Assembly (NCBI GenBank): GCA_964494345.1
Contig: CAZBSI010000010.1
Span: 42,992 to 106,991, forward strand
Length of the DNA: 64,000 nt
From: DTKD01 sp964494345
GTDB taxonomy: Bacteria; Armatimonadota; UBA5829
Direction: 5' to 3'
Shown here in pieces: positions 50,742-60,068 of the stretch. A program made the position numbers and the translations under genes. Numbering within the stretch: position 1 is the stretch's first letter; each line of letters begins with the position of its first letter. The notes under the pieces were generated by a model. The model searched no databases. It was not told the origin of the DNA and worked only from the letters and a program-made list of their open reading frames with translations.

Positions 50742-52208
50742 ATGAAAGACAAATTATATCAACTAACGGCTCACGAAATAGCGGACCTTATAAGAAGCAA
50801 ACAGATCAGCGCCAGGGAGGCTGCCGAGAGTTTTATAGGCCGAATCGATGCAGTTGACAAACAACTGAAAGCCTATGTCACCAAAACTCCGGAACAGGCT
50901 CTAAGACAGGCGGATGCGGTGGATGAAGCGATAGGGCGCGGCGAAGAGGTCGGTATTCTTGCAGGCGTGCCGGGAGCGATCAAGGACAACGTCTGTACTA
51001 AAGGGGTTCTGACCACCTGCTCCAGCAAATCGCTTGCCAACTATAAACCCGTATATGATGCGACGGTAATTGAGCGGCTCAACGCGGCCGGCTTCGCTCT
51101 GACGGGAAAAACGAATCTCGACGAGTTCGCTATGGGCTCTTCGACGGAGACTTCTGCGTATTTTACCACCCACAACCCGTGGGATCTCGAGTGCGTGCCG
51201 GGAGGCTCCAGCGGCGGATCTGCTGCAGCGGTGGCCGCTGACGAATGCGCATTCGCTTTAGGTTCGGACACGGCGGGTTCTGCGCGCCAACCGGCCTCGT
51301 TTTGCGGAGTTGTGGGCCTGTTGCCGACCAATGGCAGGGTTTCGCGTTCCGGTGTGGTTCCTTTGGCTTCGTCGATGGATCAGGTCGGGCCGATCACAAA
51401 GGACGTCACCGACAGCGCACTTGTGCTGAGCGCCATCGCGGGAAAAGACAAGCTCGATTCTCTTTCGCTGGACATCGCGACTCCGAATTTTATGGCGGCG
51501 CTGATTGATGATGTTAAGGGTCTGAAAATCGGCGTTGTTAAAGAGTACTTTGAAATGGGAGTCGAGCCTGATGTCGAAAACACGGTGCGTGCTGCTATAG
51601 AAGTATTGACCGGGCTTGGAGCGGAATGTTGTGAGGTTTCGCTGCCGCACGCGCGTTATGGGATGGCTGCTTATACAATCATCTCGGCGGCGGAGAGCAG
51701 CTCGAATATGGCCAAAATCGACGGAGTGCGGTTTGGATATCGGCATAGGCAGGCTGGCGATTGGGCGACGATGTTCGATGAGACCCGCGGAGAGGGTTTC
51801 GGTTTCGAAGTCAAACAGCGGATTATTGTTGGCACTCACATTTTGTCTGCGGATTGTTACGACAAATATTTTGTGAAGGCACAAAAGGTGCGCACACTGA
51901 TCAGGCGTGATATACAAGAGGCATTCGCGGAGTTTGACGTGCTGGTTGGCCCTACGTCACCGACTGCGGCGTTCAAAATCGGCCATCGCGCAGACGATGT
52001 GGTTGCGATGAAATATTCGGATGCTTGCACGGCGGGTGCAAACCTGGCTGGCGTGCCGTCTATTTCGATCCCGTGCGGGTTTGTGGGCGGTCTGCCGGTA
52101 GGATTGCAGATAGTCGGCAAGGCGCTTGATGAAGAAACGCTGCTGAGAGTCGCTTATACGTATGAGCAAAACACCGAATGGCATAAGAAGAAACCAGTTA
52201 TCGGCTGA
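50742..52208 (+). CDS. gatA: Asp/Glu-tRNA amidotransferase subunit A
   Basis: GatA frees ammonia from glutamine to amidate Glu-tRNA-Gln or Asp-tRNA-Asn. The 488-residue amidase has the Ser-cisSer-Lys triad: Lys in GVPGAIKDN and serines in VPGGSSGGSAAAVAADECAF and LGSDTAGSARQPASFCGVVG. The loop has DTAGSARQ rather than the usual DTGGSIRQ, a mild variation. ATG 50742 is chosen over ATG 50736 because GAGGA would be only one base from the latter. It presumably provides Gln-tRNA and/or Asn-tRNA in this organism. Confidence 0.94.
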   Translation: MKDKLYQLTAHEIADLIRSKQISAREAAESFIGRIDAVDKQLKAYVTKTPEQALRQADAVDEAIGRGEEVGILAGVPGAIKDNVCTKGVLTTCSSKSLANYKPVYDATVIERLNAAGFALTGKTNLDEFAMGSSTETSAYFTTHNPWDLECVPGGSSGGSAAAVAADECAFALGSDTAGSARQPASFCGVVGLLPTNGRVSRSGVVPLASSMDQVGPITKDVTDSALVLSAIAGKDKLDSLSLDIATPNFMAALIDDVKGLKIGVVKEYFEMGVEPDVENTVRAAIEVLTGLGAECCEVSLPHARYGMAAYTIISAAESSSNMAKIDGVRFGYRHRQAGDWATMFDETRGEGFGFEVKQRIIVGTHILSADCYDKYFVKAQKVRTLIRRDIQEAFAEFDVLVGPTSPTAAFKIGHRADDVVAMKYSDACTAGANLAGVPSISIPCGFVGGLPVGLQIVGKALDEETLLRVAYTYEQNTEWHKKKPVIG

Positions 52209-52237
52209 ATGTGAAGTCCTTTAGGAGCCAGGCGAAG

Positions 52238-53689
52238 ATGATAGAATACGAACCAGTCATAGGTATGGAAGTTCACGTGGAGTTGCAGACGAACACGAAG
52301 ATGTTCTGCGGCTGTGAGGTCGCCTTTGGCGGCAATCCCAATACAAGGTGTTGTCCGGTGTGTATGGGTCTGCTGGGGTCGCTGCCGGTGGTAAACGAGC
52401 GTGCTGTTGAGTTTATGACCAGAGCGGCTCTCGCGCTGAATTGCACCATTTCCCCGCACACCATCTTCTATCGAAAAAACTATTTCTATCCGGACCTGGC
52501 AAAAAACTACCAGGTGTCGCAGGGCGATGACCCGCTTGGTATGAACGGCTATGTCGAGATATTCGCCGGCGGCAAGGGCAAGAAAATCGCCATCCGAAGA
52601 GTCCACATGGAGGAAGACACAGGCAGATTGTTTCACGTGGAGGGCAACCGCAGTCTGGTGGACTTCAACCGCAGCAGCATGGCTTTGATGGAGATCGTCA
52701 CTATGAACCCGCCTCCGCCGGGGCTGGACCAGATAGAATCTGCTGAGGAGGCTCGCGAGTATCTCCAGCGACTCAGGCAGATTCTGCTCTACCTTGGAGT
52801 GTCGGACTGCAAGATGGAGGAGGGGAGCATGCGTTGCGAGCCTAACATCTCCATCAAACCAAAAGGTAGAGAGAAGCTCGGCACCAAGACCGAGATCAAA
52901 AACCTCAACAGCTTCCGTGCGGTGTATATGGGCGTCGATTATGAGCTTAAGCGACAGGAAAAGGTTCTGCGCGAGGGCGGCACAGTGGTCCAGGAGACGC
53001 GCAGATGGGACGACGATCGAGGGATTACCTCGTCGATGAGATCAAAAGAGCACGCGGAGGAGTATCGCTATTTCCCAGATCCGGATTTGGTTCCGGTGGA
53101 ACTGGATGCCAGCTATATCGAGAAACTACGCTCTGAGCTTCCCGAACTGCCAATATCACGAATCCGGAGATTCATAGCGGACTATGACGTCTCGAAACAG
53201 GACGCGGAGGTATTGACCGATTCAAGAGCCATCGCCGAGCTTTTCGACGGCTGTGCGAAGGCGACGAATGACCCTAAAGAGGCTGCGAATTGGATAACTG
53301 GGGAGTTTTTAAGGTTGGTCAACGCCACCAATACCCCTGTTGAGCAGGCAAAGATAACCCCGCAGGGTCTCGCAGAACTGCTGGATCTGATCGGAAAGGG
53401 TACAATCAACCGCAACACGGGCAAGACGGTTTTCGAAGAGATGTTCAACACGGGCAAGAGCGCCTCTGAGATAGTCAAAACAAGGGGCCTCGAGCAGGTC
53501 TCCGATACCGGAGCTATTGAATCCGCAGTCGATGCCGTTTTGGCGGCCAACCCGCAGGAAGTCGAGCGATACAAGGGCGGTGAGGAGAGATTGGCGGGCT
53601 GGTTTGTCGGTCAGGTAATGCGCGAGACAAAGGGCAAAGCCAACCCTGGAATTATTAACCAAATATTGAGCGAGAAGCTGAAGGGGTAA
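52238..53689 (+). CDS. gatB: Asp/Glu-tRNA amidotransferase subunit B
   Basis: GatB activates the misacylated tRNA with ATP. The 483-residue protein starts IEYEPVIGMEVHVELQTNTK. It has the zinc-type CGC and CCPVCMGLLGSLPVVN cysteines, RKNYFYPDLAKNYQVSQ, HMEEDTGRLFHVEGNRSLVD, the EMEG-like KMEEGSMRCEPNIS, and RWDDDRGITSSMRSKE. The C-terminal helical (YqeY-like) tail binds tRNA. ATG 52238 is used with AGGAG upstream. Its last 20 bases, including the stop, are repeated in tandem downstream. Confidence 0.95.
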   Translation: MIEYEPVIGMEVHVELQTNTKMFCGCEVAFGGNPNTRCCPVCMGLLGSLPVVNERAVEFMTRAALALNCTISPHTIFYRKNYFYPDLAKNYQVSQGDDPLGMNGYVEIFAGGKGKKIAIRRVHMEEDTGRLFHVEGNRSLVDFNRSSMALMEIVTMNPPPPGLDQIESAEEAREYLQRLRQILLYLGVSDCKMEEGSMRCEPNISIKPKGREKLGTKTEIKNLNSFRAVYMGVDYELKRQEKVLREGGTVVQETRRWDDDRGITSSMRSKEHAEEYRYFPDPDLVPVELDASYIEKLRSELPELPISRIRRFIADYDVSKQDAEVLTDSRAIAELFDGCAKATNDPKEAANWITGEFLRLVNATNTPVEQAKITPQGLAELLDLIGKGTINRNTGKTVFEEMFNTGKSASEIVKTRGLEQVSDTGAIESAVDAVLAANPQEVERYKGGEERLAGWFVGQVMRETKGKANPGIINQILSEKLKG

Positions 53690-53745
53690 GCGAGAAGCTG
53701 AGGGGGTAAGCGAGAAGCTGAAGTGGTAAGAGAGAAACTGAAGGG
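53670..53745 (+). repeat. 20-bp tandem duplications of the gatB 3' end
   Basis: The last 20 bases of gatB (53670-53689, ending in the stop TAA) are repeated at 53690-53709 and 53710-53729, with a partial copy to 53745. Each copy carries the stop, so the protein is not changed. Confidence 0.9.
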
Positions 53746-53756
53746 ACGGTTCTCTT

Positions 53757-53830
53757 GTCATTTCGAACACTTATCGTCATTTCGAACACATTTTGTCATT
53801 TCGAACGAAGTGAGAAATCTGCTTTTTCGA
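53757..53830. repeat. GTCATTTCGAAC dispersed repeat copies
   Basis: Three closely spaced TCATTTCGAAC copies occur, the last extending to GAACGAAGTGAGAAATCTGC. It is the same family as at 2896 and 38249. The remaining bases to 53938 hold a small AGGTGGC/GCCACCT hairpin (53873-53889) and no gene. Confidence 0.8.
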
Positions 53831-53938
53831 CTATCTGATAGGCGGCGTTCTCCGAATCAGGTTAAGTACGATAGGTGGCGATGCCACCTGATCACCTTAG
53901 TAGAGAACCTCGCTTCTCTAAAATAAAGGAACATTAAA

Positions 53939-55189
53939 ATGAAGCAATACACGTGCGATGTGCTGGTCAGCGGCGGCGGGCCGGGTGGTATCTGTGCGGC
54001 GGTCAGCGCTGCTCGCAATGGCGCCGACACTATGCTCGTCGAGCGTTACGGCTACCTTGGCGGAATGGCGACGGCGGGGTTGGTGTTTCCGTTTATGACT
54101 CGATACGCCGGCGGTGTGCAGATCATCGACGGAGTATTTCAGGAGTTGATTGAGCGCCTTGATGCAAAGGGTGGCTACGGCGGGCCGGAGCGTTCGGCTA
54201 TGTTCGATGCGGAGGCGTTCAAGCTGGTTGCCGACGAGATTTGCCTTGAATCGGGGGTGAAATTGCTTCTCCACACGCTGGTCGATGGCGTCGATGTCGA
54301 GGGCGGGCTAATTAAAAAGGCCATAATTCATAACAAGTCCGGCGAGGGATCGGTCTCTGCCAGCGTGTTCGTAGACGGCACCGGTGATGCGGATTTGGCG
54401 TATATGGCCGGCGCTCCGTGTGAGAAGGGTCGTGCCAGCGATGGGCTGTCACAGCCGATGACCCTGAATTTCCGCATGAGCGGGGTCGATAAATCGCGTA
54501 TGCCGGATCGTGAGAAGATCACCGAACTCTATCTCAAGGCGCGAGAGGCCGGTCGGATTGACTGCCCTAGAAACGACGTTCTATGGTTCCACACAATGCG
54601 CTACGACGAGATTCATTTCAACACAACTCGCGTCATCTGTCTTGATGCGACAAACGCCGAGGACCTCACCAGGGCCGAGATCGAGTCTCGCAGGCAGGCT
54701 TCTCAATACGCCGAGTGGCTAATCAGCGACGTTCCCGGTTTTGAAAATGCGCACTTGCAGATGACCGCGACTCAAATCGGGATCAGGGAGAGCCGTAGGG
54801 TGGTAGGTGAGTATCTGCTGACTGCCGATGATCTTTTGTCGACTCGAAGTTTTGAGGACTGCATAGCACGCGGGTCATATCCTGTTGATATTCACGACCC
54901 TGACGGCGGCGGCACTGTTTTGAAATATCTCGCAGATGGTGAGAGTTATCAGATACCGTACAGGTCGCTGGTTCCGAAGAAAGTCGACAATCTGTTGATA
55001 GCCGGCAGGCCGATATCGTCCACTCACGAGGCGCATTCCGCGATAAGGGTAATGCCGATAGCCGCTGCAATAGGCGAAGCAGCAGGCACAGCCGCGGCGT
55101 TGTGTGCCAAAGACGGCGTCTTGCCGCGTCAATTGGATACAGAAAAACTGCGAGCCACACTCCGCGCCCAGGGCGCCAATTTGCCCTAG
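53939..55189 (+). CDS. FAD-dependent oxidoreductase
   Basis: This 416-residue flavoprotein of the FAD_oxidored group has the dinucleotide motif DVLVSGGGPGGICAAVSAAR at the N-terminus, followed by MLVERYGYLGGMATAGLV. VFVDGTGDADLAYMAGAPCE lies in the middle, and NLLIAGRPISSTHEAHSAIR and MPIAAAIGEAAGTAAAL near the end complete FAD binding. There is no signal peptide. Members often sit in carbohydrate or secondary metabolism loci; the substrate here is unknown. It is monocistronic as far as seen. Confidence 0.87.
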   Translation: MKQYTCDVLVSGGGPGGICAAVSAARNGADTMLVERYGYLGGMATAGLVFPFMTRYAGGVQIIDGVFQELIERLDAKGGYGGPERSAMFDAEAFKLVADEICLESGVKLLLHTLVDGVDVEGGLIKKAIIHNKSGEGSVSASVFVDGTGDADLAYMAGAPCEKGRASDGLSQPMTLNFRMSGVDKSRMPDREKITELYLKAREAGRIDCPRNDVLWFHTMRYDEIHFNTTRVICLDATNAEDLTRAEIESRRQASQYAEWLISDVPGFENAHLQMTATQIGIRESRRVVGEYLLTADDLLSTRSFEDCIARGSYPVDIHDPDGGGTVLKYLADGESYQIPYRSLVPKKVDNLLIAGRPISSTHEAHSAIRVMPIAAAIGEAAGTAAALCAKDGVLPRQLDTEKLRATLRAQGANLP

Positions 55190-55247
55190 GTTATATTTGA
55201 TAAAAACATGATCGGTAGTGACCTCCGAATCGCCCGAATATGATCAA

Positions 55248-55267
55248 TGGCGATCTCCGAATCGCCA
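55248..55267. repeat. TGGCGAT/ATCGCCA hairpin element
   Basis: TGGCGAT (55248-55254), loop CTCCGA and ATCGCCA (55261-55267) form a perfect stem; a degenerate copy, ACCTCCGAATCGCCC, is at about 55221-55235. It lies between two plus-strand genes. Confidence 0.65.
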
Positions 55268-55443
55268 CCGCACAACCAGAAAACTACCGGGACAAACGCT
55301 TTTAGAATTTTCCGATTTTCGCTCTTTTCGCCCTTTCGCGTTTACTGCCTTCACACAACACAAGGAAGGTCATCAGCCCACGCGCGTCTAAATCTAATAT
55401 AAGCTAGTTGAAGCGGGCGTTGAGCTTGCTGAGGGAGTGTAAA

Positions 55444-56289
55444 ATGTCGAGAACTTTGTGGTATGTTTGCGCAATAGCGGTTATGGCGGCTGTATTGGTC
55501 GGCGGGTCCGGTATGCGCGAAGCAGAGGCTAAAGCCAGGGGGAGCAAAAAAATGTTATGGATTGCGCACAGGGGTGAATCTTATATAGCCCCGGAGAATA
55601 CGATGGCTGCGTTTAACCTAGCCTGGGAAAAGGGCGTCAAGTTCGTTGAACTTGATTGCTATCTCACTAAAGACAACAGGATAATTTGCTCGCACGACGC
55701 CAACACCAAGCGCACCGGCGGCGTATCGATGGTCATCAAGGATTCTTATGCCGAAGACCTCAGAAAAGTCGACGTAGGCAAATGGAAAGGCGAGAAATAC
55801 ACCGGCGAGAAGATGCCTTTCATTGAGGAAGCGTTCGCCAGCATACCCAAGGGCGGGACGATCTTCTGCGAGATAAAGAGCGGCCCGGAGATTCTGCCAT
55901 TTTTGAGAACAGCCCTTGATGAGAGCGGCAAACGATCACAGGTTACGATTATTTGCTTCAGCCTCGATGTTTGCGCTAAAGCCAAGAAAATGATGCCGGA
56001 TTTGCAGGTATATTATCTCAGCGCTCCGAAAAAAGACCCCAACAGCGGCGCACAACTGCCCTATGGCGACGACATTATCAACGCCTGCCTCGACAACAAG
56101 CTTGATGGCCTTAACATCGAATACCACCTTGTGAACAAGGAATATGTCGATCGCGTTAAGGCTGCTGGTCTCAAGATATTCGTCTGGACTTGCGACGGCG
56201 TCGACGATGCCAGGCGACTCAAGGAAGCGGGAGTAGAGGGCATCACCTCGAACCGCGCCGCCTGGCTTTCGGATCAGTTAGCAAAATAG
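55444..56289 (+). CDS. Exported glycerophosphodiester phosphodiesterase
   Basis: The 281-residue protein has a signal peptide (about 5-28, ending AEAKA). The mature part has the GDPD marks IAHRGESYIAPENTMAAFNL, KFVELDCYLTKDNRIICSHD (ExD and the second His), FCEIKSG, and at the end VFVWTCDGVDD-like IFVWTCDG and GVEGITSNRA. It hydrolyses glycerophosphodiesters to glycerol 3-phosphate and an alcohol, probably outside the membrane. ATG 55444 with GAGGG upstream is chosen over the TTG at 55408. A hairpin follows. Confidence 0.9.
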   Translation: MSRTLWYVCAIAVMAAVLVGGSGMREAEAKARGSKKMLWIAHRGESYIAPENTMAAFNLAWEKGVKFVELDCYLTKDNRIICSHDANTKRTGGVSMVIKDSYAEDLRKVDVGKWKGEKYTGEKMPFIEEAFASIPKGGTIFCEIKSGPEILPFLRTALDESGKRSQVTIICFSLDVCAKAKKMMPDLQVYYLSAPKKDPNSGAQLPYGDDIINACLDNKLDGLNIEYHLVNKEYVDRVKAAGLKIFVWTCDGVDDARRLKEAGVEGITSNRAAWLSDQLAK

Positions 56290-56335
56290 CGCTTATTTAA
56301 TCGCCTGAGACAGGTGACGACAATTTCTAATTATC

Positions 56336-56361
56336 GAGGTCGGACTGCGTTGTCTGACCTC
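56336..56361 (+). terminator. Hairpin after the GDPD gene
   Basis: GAGGTCGGAC (56336-56345), loop TGCGTT and GTCTGACCTC (56352-56361), one G-U pair, then AGATTTTATTT. It lies close before the GNAT gene. Confidence 0.6.
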
Positions 56362-56387
56362 AGATTTTATTTACGGAGGAATATAGC

Positions 56388-56879
56388 TTGTCTGAAATAG
56401 AAGGCTTGGTGATACGTGATGCCGTTCAGGATGATATCCCGATGATCCTCACACTCATCAAGGAACTCGCCGAATATGAGAAATTGACCCACACGTTGGA
56501 GGCGACTGAGCAATCGTTGAGCGAAGCCCTGTTTGGTCAGAACCCGGCCGCAGAGGCTCTGGTGGCGTTTTACGATGGGCAGCCGGCGGCTTATGCGATA
56601 TTTTTCCACTCAATGTCGACATTCTTAGGTCGCGCCGGACTGTATCTCGAGGATATCTACGTCCGGCCACAATTGCGCGGCAAAGGCATCGGAAAGGCCA
56701 TGTTCAAAACGGTCGCCAGCATCGCCGAGAAGCGAAATTGCGGTCGAATGGAGTGGCAGGTGCTGCGATGGAACCAGCCGGCCATTGATTTCTACGAAGC
56801 TCACGGCGCAGAACCGCTCGACGGCTGGCTGACGATGCGACTGACTTCCGAGGCTATATCCAGAGTCGCAAAGGAATAA
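56388..56879 (+). CDS. GNAT-family N-acetyltransferase (SSAT-like)
   Basis: The 163-residue protein has the GNAT fold: VIRDAVQDDIPMILTLIKEL at the start, LYLEDIYVRPQLRGKGIGKA with the acetyl-CoA loop RGKGIG, then EWQVLRWNQPAIDFYEAHGA. The LEDIYVRP and WNQPAI.FY pattern is close to diamine (spermidine/spermine) acetyltransferase relatives, but the substrate is not provable. A TTG start follows GGAGGA. It converges with pepA. Confidence 0.85.
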   Translation: MSEIEGLVIRDAVQDDIPMILTLIKELAEYEKLTHTLEATEQSLSEALFGQNPAAEALVAFYDGQPAAYAIFFHSMSTFLGRAGLYLEDIYVRPQLRGKGIGKAMFKTVASIAEKRNCGRMEWQVLRWNQPAIDFYEAHGAEPLDGWLTMRLTSEAISRVAKE

Positions 56880-56884
56880 AAAAA

Positions 56885-56919
56885 CCGGCCGACTGCGCTC
56901 GGGTTGCACAGTTGGCCGG
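56885..56919. terminator. Bidirectional terminator between GNAT and pepA
   Basis: CCGGCCGACTG (56885-56895) and CAGTTGGCCGG (56909-56919) pair over 11 bp with one G-U. The genes on both sides converge here; on the minus strand the stem is followed by T-rich sequence. Confidence 0.65.
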
Positions 56920-56937
56920 CTGTTAATTCGCTTTATA

Positions 56938-58428
56938 TCACGCGTATCGCAGCAGATACTCCACCAGAGTCCCCGCACCAAACCCGAGTGCTCCCTTCCT
57001 TGCTAACGGAAGATCCTTCTCGGTGAAAGTCGATGACATATCGATATGCGCCCACGGGGTATCATCCGCAAATGCCTGAATAAACAAGGCTCCCTTGATC
57101 GCTCCTGCACCGCCGTTGCTGGTGTTCTTCATATCGGCGATGTCGCTCTTGAGATCCTCTTTATAATTCTCATGCATCGGCAACTGCCAAATCAGCTCTG
57201 AGCACGATTTTCCCGAAGCAATCAGCGCATCCACGAGCTGCTGATTGTTACTGACTATCCCGGATATTTCCGTGCCAAGCGCCGTGACGCAGGCCCCGGT
57301 CAGCGTCGCGAGGTCGATTATCTCATCTGCGCCCTCTCTTTTTGCGTAAGTCACCGCGTCGCCCAGCGTCAATCTACCTTCAGCATCGGTATTATTGATT
57401 TCAACTGTCTTGCCGTCCAATGACGTGACGACGTCGCCAGGGTGGGTCGCGTTCGGGCCGATGGCGTTCTCTGTCGCGGCGACCAGCATCAGCACGTTGA
57501 CCTTCGGCTTAATCTTATCGATTGCCCGCATCGCCGCCAGCACCGCGCCTGCGCCGGACATATCGTCTTTCATTCTATACATAGAATCGCTGCCCTTCAG
57601 CGAGTATCCGCCGGTGTCGTAGGTGATTCCTTTTCCCACCAGTGCGATGGTCTTCTTCGCCTCAGGATGCTCGTAACCCAGCGAGATAAACTTCGGTTCA
57701 GCGCTTGCGCCCTTCGCAACGGCCGCAAACATCCCCATTCCCATCTCTGTGAACTCATCACGCTCCATCACCCTGCATTTCAGGTTATTTTCCTTTGCTA
57801 TAACCTGCGCGACTTCGGCAAGATAAGAAGGTGTGATCACGTTCGATGGCTCGTTTACCATGTCTCGTGTGAAAGCGACCGCATCAGCAACAAGCTGTGC
57901 CCGCTCGATCCCTTTCTTTATATCCGGTATCTTCTCAGCAGAGAGTTCGACGATCTCGACGCCGTCGATTTCGACTTTTTTCTCGTCATTGGTCTTATAT
58001 CGAGTAAACTCATAACTGCCAAGCAGAGCGCCCAGCGCTGTCGCCTTTGCGCATTCAAAAACCGGCAGCCCGGCAATCCCCGCCCCGTGCAAAATAGTGG
58101 CAACCTTGCGAGCCTTGATCCCCTGGCATTTGCGAATGGCGTTAGCCGCAGCGATTGATATCTTTGCTGCGTCGAATTTCTCTGCTTTGCCAAGCCCTAC
58201 CACAATCACTTTTTTAGCTGGGAACTCTTTAGTGGGGCGAACGAGCATGCACTTGCCGAGCTTGCCTTCAAACTCTTCCTCTTCAATTTGCCGGGCGATT
58301 TGCCCGCCGAGCGCCGTGTCCACAGCCCCGGTTCCTCCTCCGGGAGCTTTAACACCCTCAAATAAATTGACGATCAGGGCATCACATGCCGCCTCTGCAA
58401 GCGACCCCTGTTTAACGGATATATTCAT
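56938..58428 (-). CDS. pepA: Leucyl aminopeptidase (M17 family)
   Basis: This 496-residue cytosolic aminopeptidase binds two metal ions. Key motifs are VGKGITYDTGGYSLKGSDSM with metal Lys and Asp, MKDDMSGAGAVLAAMRAI, and the family signature EINNTDAEGRLTLGDAVTYA with catalytic Arg. DLATLTGACVTALG follows. The N-terminal macro-like domain (about 1-170) is complete. GGAGGT precedes the ATG. It frees N-terminal residues in peptide turnover. Confidence 0.94.
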   Translation of the reverse strand: MNISVKQGSLAEAACDALIVNLFEGVKAPGGGTGAVDTALGGQIARQIEEEEFEGKLGKCMLVRPTKEFPAKKVIVVGLGKAEKFDAAKISIAAANAIRKCQGIKARKVATILHGAGIAGLPVFECAKATALGALLGSYEFTRYKTNDEKKVEIDGVEIVELSAEKIPDIKKGIERAQLVADAVAFTRDMVNEPSNVITPSYLAEVAQVIAKENNLKCRVMERDEFTEMGMGMFAAVAKGASAEPKFISLGYEHPEAKKTIALVGKGITYDTGGYSLKGSDSMYRMKDDMSGAGAVLAAMRAIDKIKPKVNVLMLVAATENAIGPNATHPGDVVTSLDGKTVEINNTDAEGRLTLGDAVTYAKREGADEIIDLATLTGACVTALGTEISGIVSNNQQLVDALIASGKSCSELIWQLPMHENYKEDLKSDIADMKNTSNGGAGAIKGALFIQAFADDTPWAHIDMSSTFTEKDLPLARKGALGFGAGTLVEYLLRYA

Positions 58429-58594
58429 CTGCTACCTCCGCAACCGAATGCATTGTATGACTACGATAGTATTTACCGACCGACCATTAGATTCCCTCCG
58501 AAGTTATAACAAAAACACCGGCATCGCTATCGCGTGGTTTCAAGGCGATTGATGCCGGGGTAGGAAAACGACGACAACTACTTAGAGGTGTAAA

Positions 58595-58939
58595 ATGAAA
58601 TTAGCCGATCAGAAATGCGCCGCATGCGAGGGCAGCACGGGAAAATTGTCCACTGAGGAGATAAATAAACACCTTGAGCAGACTCCAGGTTGGGAGCTTG
58701 TGCATGACAATATGATTCAGAGATCATTTTCCTTTGCAAACTTTGTGCACGCTATGGATTTTGCCAATGAAATAGCAAAAATAGCCGAGCAGGAAAATCA
58801 CCACCCGGAGTTGCATATATCCTGGGGCAAGGTGCGCGTCGAGCTGACGACCCATTTTGTCGGCGGCCTGTCGATTAACGATTTCATAGAGGCTGCCAAG
58901 ATCAACAGAGCTTGGGAAAAGACCGAACGCGGCACATAA
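58595..58939 (+). CDS. phhB: Pterin-4a-carbinolamine dehydratase
   Basis: This 114-residue protein has the PCD/DCoH fold: LEQTPGWELV, FANFVHAMDFANEIAKIAEQ and the active-site ENHHPELHISWGKVRVEL with the paired His. The enzyme dehydrates 4a-hydroxy-tetrahydropterin during aromatic hydroxylase turnover. It can also support pterin metabolism elsewhere. No phenylalanine hydroxylase is in the window. It opens a pterin/folate operon. An N-terminal CAAC pair is an unusual extra. Confidence 0.9.
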   Translation: MKLADQKCAACEGSTGKLSTEEINKHLEQTPGWELVHDNMIQRSFSFANFVHAMDFANEIAKIAEQENHHPELHISWGKVRVELTTHFVGGLSINDFIEAAKINRAWEKTERGT

Positions 58940-58963
58940 CTAAATTGCTATCCAAAGGGGGTT

Positions 58964-59719
58964 ATGCACATAGAACAGGCAAGCATTTTAGGACAAACCG
59001 CGCTTATAACGGGCGGGGCTAAAAGAATCGGCAGGGAAATAGCGCTTACGCTGGCACGCGCCGGGGCCAATGTTGTCGTGCATTATCGCTCTTCGGCGCA
59101 CGAAGCGGAGAGCCTCGTCACCGAGTTGCGTGCCATTGGCATAAAGGCCTGGAGTGTGCAGGCGAACTTCTCTGATCCCGATCAGGTTGATAGACTCCTC
59201 GACGAAGCCGCCAAGCTCGCCGGGCCTATAAATATACTGATAAACAACGCCTCGGCATATCCCAAAACGGAGTTCGAAACTCTCACCCTTGATGAGCTAA
59301 TATCCAGCATCACCGTCGATGCGTGGGCGCCGTTCGCTCTCGATCGTCAGTTTGGCGGTTCGCCGCAGGCAAAACATATCATAAACTTGATCGACACGCG
59401 AGTGTTCGGCGAATACGATTGGTGGCACTTCGGATATCACGCAGCCAAGAATATGCTGGCTTTGTTCACCAAAACTCTGGCCATAAAACTCGCGCCTCAG
59501 GTCGCTGTGAACGGTGTCGCGCCTGGCTTGATATTACCTCCGGAAGGAAAGCCGCAGAGCTATATCGAAGGCCTCAAAGGCGAGCTGCCGATGCAGAAAA
59601 TCGGCAGCCCGGATTCGGTTGCTCAGGCAGTGCTGTTTTTGCTTAACAGCAAGTTTACCACCGGCCAGGTCATATTTGTTGACGGAGGCAGGCATCTCAG
59701 AGAGGCGGGGCGTGGATAA
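58964..59719 (+). CDS. Short-chain dehydrogenase, pteridine-reductase/FolM-like
   Basis: This 251-residue SDR has ALITGGAKRIGREIALTLAR, ANVVVHYRSS with the Arg of NADPH-preferring pteridine reductases, INILINNASAYPKTEF, and the catalytic Tyr-Lys in YHAAKNMLALFTK. FVDGGRHL is at the end. TGGAKRIG and NNAS.Y are like FolM and PTR1. Set between a pterin dehydratase and folB-folK-folE, it may reduce dihydropterins or act as an alternative dihydrofolate reductase. That function is inferred. Confidence 0.78.
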   Translation: MHIEQASILGQTALITGGAKRIGREIALTLARAGANVVVHYRSSAHEAESLVTELRAIGIKAWSVQANFSDPDQVDRLLDEAAKLAGPINILINNASAYPKTEFETLTLDELISSITVDAWAPFALDRQFGGSPQAKHIINLIDTRVFGEYDWWHFGYHAAKNMLALFTKTLAIKLAPQVAVNGVAPGLILPPEGKPQSYIEGLKGELPMQKIGSPDSVAQAVLFLLNSKFTTGQVIFVDGGRHLREAGRG

Positions 59720-60068
59720 AATCACCATTAGGGAGATCGCCTTACGATGTATAATCGGCGTCTACCCCGAAGAACGGCGCGAAAAGCAGGACGTGATCAT
59801 CAGCATCACCCTGCATGTAGATTTGGCAAAAGCGGGTAAGACGGACGATGTGGCGGATACGGTCGATTATAAATCGGTAACGAAGGCGGTAGTCAAACTC
59901 GTAGAAAATAGTGAATATGTGCTCGTGGAGGCTCTCACGCAGGCCATAGCTGAATTGTGCCTTAGCTTCGATGGCGTTGAAAAAGTTGATGTAATAGTTG
60001 AGAAGCCGGGCGCGCTGAGGTTCACACGCACCGTCCAGGTGGAGATGACCCGCGTGCGGAGCGGTTGA
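59712..60068 (+). CDS. folB: Dihydroneopterin aldolase
   Basis: FolB splits dihydroneopterin to 6-hydroxymethyl-dihydropterin in folate synthesis. The GTG at 59712, overlapping the SDR stop, gives 118 residues: ITIREIALRCIIGVYPEERR, the conserved DVADTVDYKSVTKAVV, LVEALTQAIAELCL with the active-site Glu, and VIVEKPGALRFTRTVQVEM with the catalytic Lys. Its TGA overlaps the folK ATG. Confidence 0.93.
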   Translation: MDKITIREIALRCIIGVYPEERREKQDVIISITLHVDLAKAGKTDDVADTVDYKSVTKAVVKLVENSEYVLVEALTQAIAELCLSFDGVEKVDVIVEKPGALRFTRTVQVEMTRVRSG

